This document shows positions 61,821 to 64,000 of a stretch of 64,000 bases of DNA, piece by piece. The notes beneath the pieces were generated by a model that worked only from the letters and a program-made list of their open reading frames with translations, was not told the DNA's origin and did no database searches. Within the stretch, counting starts at the first letter, position 1; every line of letters starts with the position of its first letter. The stretch comes from Duganella guangzhouensis. Lineage in GTDB: Bacteria > Pseudomonadota > Gammaproteobacteria > Burkholderiales > Burkholderiaceae_D. The stretch spans positions 310,001 through 374,000 of the forward strand of contig NZ_WKJK01000002.1 in assembly GCF_009674535.1 (NCBI RefSeq), read 5' to 3'. Both the position numbers and the translations under genes were made by a program.

Positions 61821-62830
61821 ACGCGCCGCTGATGAAACCAGAAATTTCCGTCGTCATCCCGATCTACAACGAGCAGGCCGGCCTGGCCGCGCTGTTCGCG
61901 CGCCTGTACCCGGCGCTGGACCGGCTGAACACCAGCTACGAAATCGTGTTCGTCAACGACGGTAGCCGCGACAACTCGGTGTCTATCCTGGCCGAGCAAT
62001 TCCGCCAGCGCCCGGACGTGACGCGCGTGGTGCTGTTCAACGGTAACTACGGCCAGCACATGGCGATCCTGGCCGGCTTTGAGGCGGCGCGCGGCGAGAT
62101 CATGATCACGCTCGACGCCGACCTGCAAAACCCGCCGGAGGAAATCGGCAACCTGGTGGCCAAGATGCGCGAAGGCTACGACTACGTCGGCTCGATCCGC
62201 CGCAAGCGCCAGGATACGGCGTGGCGCACCTACGCCTCCAAGGCGATGAACCACCTGCGCGAAAAAATCACCAACATCAAGATCACCGACCAGGGCAATA
62301 TGCTGCGCGCCTACGGCCGCAATGTGATCGACCTGGTCAACCAATGCGCCGAGGTCAACACCTTCGTGCCGGCGCTGGCCTACCGCTTCGCCCGCAACCC
62401 GACCGAGATCATGGTCGAGCACGAGGAGCGCGCGGCCGGCGAATCGAAATATTCGCTGTACAGCCTGATCCGCCTGAACTTCGACCTGGTCACCGGCTTC
62501 TCGCTGATCCCGTTGCAGTTCTATTCGATGATGGGCATGCTGATGTCGCTGATCTCCGGCCTGCTGGTGCTGGTGCTGGTGGTGCGCCGCCTGTTCCTGG
62601 GCGCCGAGGCGGAAGGCGTGTTCACGCTGTTTGCCATCACCTTCTTCTTCATGGGCGTGATTTTGTTCGGCATCGGTTTGCTGGGCGAATACGTCGGCCG
62701 CATCTTCCAGCAAGTGCGGGCGCGGCCGCGCTATGTGGTGCAAACCATCCTGCAACGCAAACCGGGCGATGGCGTCGATGACGCGCCGCCCGGCGTCGAA
62801 AAACGCACCGTGGGCCGTCCTCATGACTGA
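61817..62830 (+). CDS. arnC: Undecaprenyl-phosphate 4-deoxy-4-formamido-L-arabinose transferase
   Basis: 337 aa family 2 glycosyltransferase: VVIPIYNEQAGL, VNDGSRDNS, LDADLQNPPEE, SDQGN-type acceptor loop (TDQGNMLRAYG), and two C-terminal membrane helices (about 235-255, 270-292). It moves the formylated sugar to undecaprenyl phosphate. It overlaps the next gene by 8 bp. Confidence 0.92.
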   Translation: MNAPLMKPEISVVIPIYNEQAGLAALFARLYPALDRLNTSYEIVFVNDGSRDNSVSILAEQFRQRPDVTRVVLFNGNYGQHMAILAGFEAARGEIMITLDADLQNPPEEIGNLVAKMREGYDYVGSIRRKRQDTAWRTYASKAMNHLREKITNIKITDQGNMLRAYGRNVIDLVNQCAEVNTFVPALAYRFARNPTEIMVEHEERAAGESKYSLYSLIRLNFDLVTGFSLIPLQFYSMMGMLMSLISGLLVLVLVVRRLFLGAEAEGVFTLFAITFFFMGVILFGIGLLGEYVGRIFQQVRARPRYVVQTILQRKPGDGVDDAPPGVEKRTVGRPHD

Positions 62831-63758
62831 CGATCTGCAACCACGCCGGCGCGCCGTGGTGTTCGGCTACCACAATGTCGGCGTGCGCTGCCTGAAAGTG
62901 CTGCTGGCGGCCGGCGTCGAGGTCGCGCTGGTGGTCACCCATGAAGACAGCGCCAGCGAAAACATCTGGTTCGAATCGGTCATCACGCTGTGCCAGGCCG
63001 AAGGCATCCCTTACATCACGCCGGCCGACGCCAAGTCGCCCGAATTGCTGGCGCAGGTACAGGCGCTGCGGCCGGACCTGATGTTCAGCTTCTACTACCG
63101 CCACATGCTGCCGGCCGAGCTGCTGGCGGTGGCGCCCGCTTTCAATATGCACGGCTCGCTGCTGCCGGAATTCCGCGGCCGCGCGCCGGTCAACTGGGCG
63201 GTGCTGCACGGCGCCACCGTGACCGGCGCCACGCTGCACGAAATGACCGTCAAGCCGGACGCCGGCGCCATCGTGTCGCAGATGGAAGTGCCGATCCTGC
63301 CGGACGATACCGCGCACGAAGTGTTCGGCAAAGTGCAGGTGGCGGCCGAGCAGGCGCTGTGGCGCGTGCTGCCGTCGCTGCTGGACAACAGCGCGCCGCG
63401 CCTGCACAACGATCTGAGCAAGGGCGGCTACTTCGGCGGCCGCAAGCCGGAGGATGGCCGCATCGACTGGAGCCAGCCGGGCCAGCAGGTCTACAATCTG
63501 CACCGCGCGGTGGCGCCGCCGTATCCGGGCGCCTTTACCGACCTCGACGGTGTACGCTATGTGATCCAGCGCGCCCGCTTGAATGGCAATTTCGGCAACG
63601 TTGTTTCTCTCAGTTTGCCACCGGGCTTGGCAGTAGTAGATAATTGTATCTTTGGCGTTTGCGGCGATGGCCGCATGCTGACGATTTCCTCCCTGACGGC
63701 TGATGGCGAACCCATCACCGCTGAACAGTTGCACACCCGTCTGGCAGCCCGCGCCTGA
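62823..63758 (+). CDS. arnA: UDP-L-Ara4N formyltransferase (ArnA N-domain as separate gene)
   Basis: 311 aa from ATG 62823. Formyltransferase catalytic Asn108 and His110 in FNMHGSLLPEFRGRAP, Asp146 in VKPDAGAI. In E. coli this is the first half of bifunctional ArnA. Here it ends after the OB-like C-domain (GDGRMLTISSLTADG) and a new ATG starts the dehydrogenase half 45 bp later. Confidence 0.92.
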   Translation: MTDDLQPRRRAVVFGYHNVGVRCLKVLLAAGVEVALVVTHEDSASENIWFESVITLCQAEGIPYITPADAKSPELLAQVQALRPDLMFSFYYRHMLPAELLAVAPAFNMHGSLLPEFRGRAPVNWAVLHGATVTGATLHEMTVKPDAGAIVSQMEVPILPDDTAHEVFGKVQVAAEQALWRVLPSLLDNSAPRLHNDLSKGGYFGGRKPEDGRIDWSQPGQQVYNLHRAVAPPYPGAFTDLDGVRYVIQRARLNGNFGNVVSLSLPPGLAVVDNCIFGVCGDGRMLTISSLTADGEPITAEQLHTRLAARA

Positions 63759-63803
63759 AACGCGGCGGCCGGCGGCACAAGAACATTATTTGGAAAACCA
63801 TCA

Positions 63804-64000
63804 TGAAAAAAGTACTCATTCTCGGCGTTAACGGCTTCATCGGCCACCACCTGTCGAAGCGCATCCTGGAAACGACCGACTGGCACGTGTACGGCATGGA
63901 CATGAACACCGACCGTATCACCGACCTGCTGGAGAATGAGTCCTTCAAGTCGCGCATGCACTTCTTTGAAGGCGACATCACCATCAACAAGGAATGGGTC
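63804..64000 (+). CDS. UDP-glucuronate decarboxylase (ArnA C-domain), cut by window edge
   Basis: The first 65 residues are visible: KKVLILGVNGFIGHHLSKRI, a Rossmann GxxGFIG, then VYGMDMNTDRI and HFFEGDITINKEWV. This matches the start of the ArnA dehydrogenase half, which oxidises and decarboxylates UDP-glucuronate. It continues beyond position 64000. Confidence 0.88.

Overview
The window reads as chromosome from a GC-rich Gram-negative betaproteobacterium, most likely Oxalobacteraceae (Massilia/Duganella/Janthinobacterium relatives). This is inferred from gene content and protein style (RND pump, Bug/TctC receptor, porin ending in Phe, hom-alaA pair, GlrK/GlrR, arn genes). No rRNA or CRISPR array was seen. 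No stretch over about 300 bases lacks a gene.

Layout. 1-3384: AT-richer accessory DNA abutting the 3' end of a tRNA-Pro(GGG) gene. It holds two unrelated HNH-type proteins, a complete IS481-family element with 28-bp inverted repeats, and an AlpA-like regulator. 3532-11690: a sirtuin, an FAH-family hydrolase and an RND efflux operon with its own TetR regulator and a palindromic operator. 11855-17139: a diguanylate cyclase and a KaiC-like ATPase paired with a hybrid histidine kinase. 17146-24588: an LplT-acyltransferase fusion, a PIN-domain toxin-like pair, a Fur-box/DUF3325 gene, a NarL-type two-component system, a TonB protein, a methyltransferase and a polysaccharide deacetylase. 24589-42610 (minus strand): a 21-gene, almost entirely overlapping aryl-polyene-type polyketide operon. 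42845-51226: an ABC importer, Bug receptor and porin operon divergent from a TctD/TctE-type system. 51256-55596: rraB, then glrK-qseG-glrR and a BON-domain gene behind a near-perfect sigma-54 promoter. 55710-58289: hom and alaA. 58486-64000: a small MTH938-family gene and an arn (L-Ara4N) cluster with arnA split into two genes, running off the right edge.

How it works together. The polyketide operon has a full set for building and placing an aryl polyene: an ammonia-lyase, an acyl-activating ligase fused to a dehydratase, two ACPs, a phosphopantetheinyl transferase, two ketosynthases plus a short ketosynthase-like partner, a ketoreductase, a second dehydratase and a thioesterase. It also encodes a glycosyltransferase, two acyltransferases, a LolA-like carrier, an MMPL exporter and lipoproteins. 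The product is probably an outer-membrane pigment lipid. The strongest regulatory reading is the GlrR-type site plus sigma-54 promoter between glrR and the BON gene. Other local circuits seen are the TetR palindrome in the RND promoter, an 11-bp-phased tandem repeat upstream of the porin, and a perfect PmrA-like box between the RND operon and the cyclase gene.
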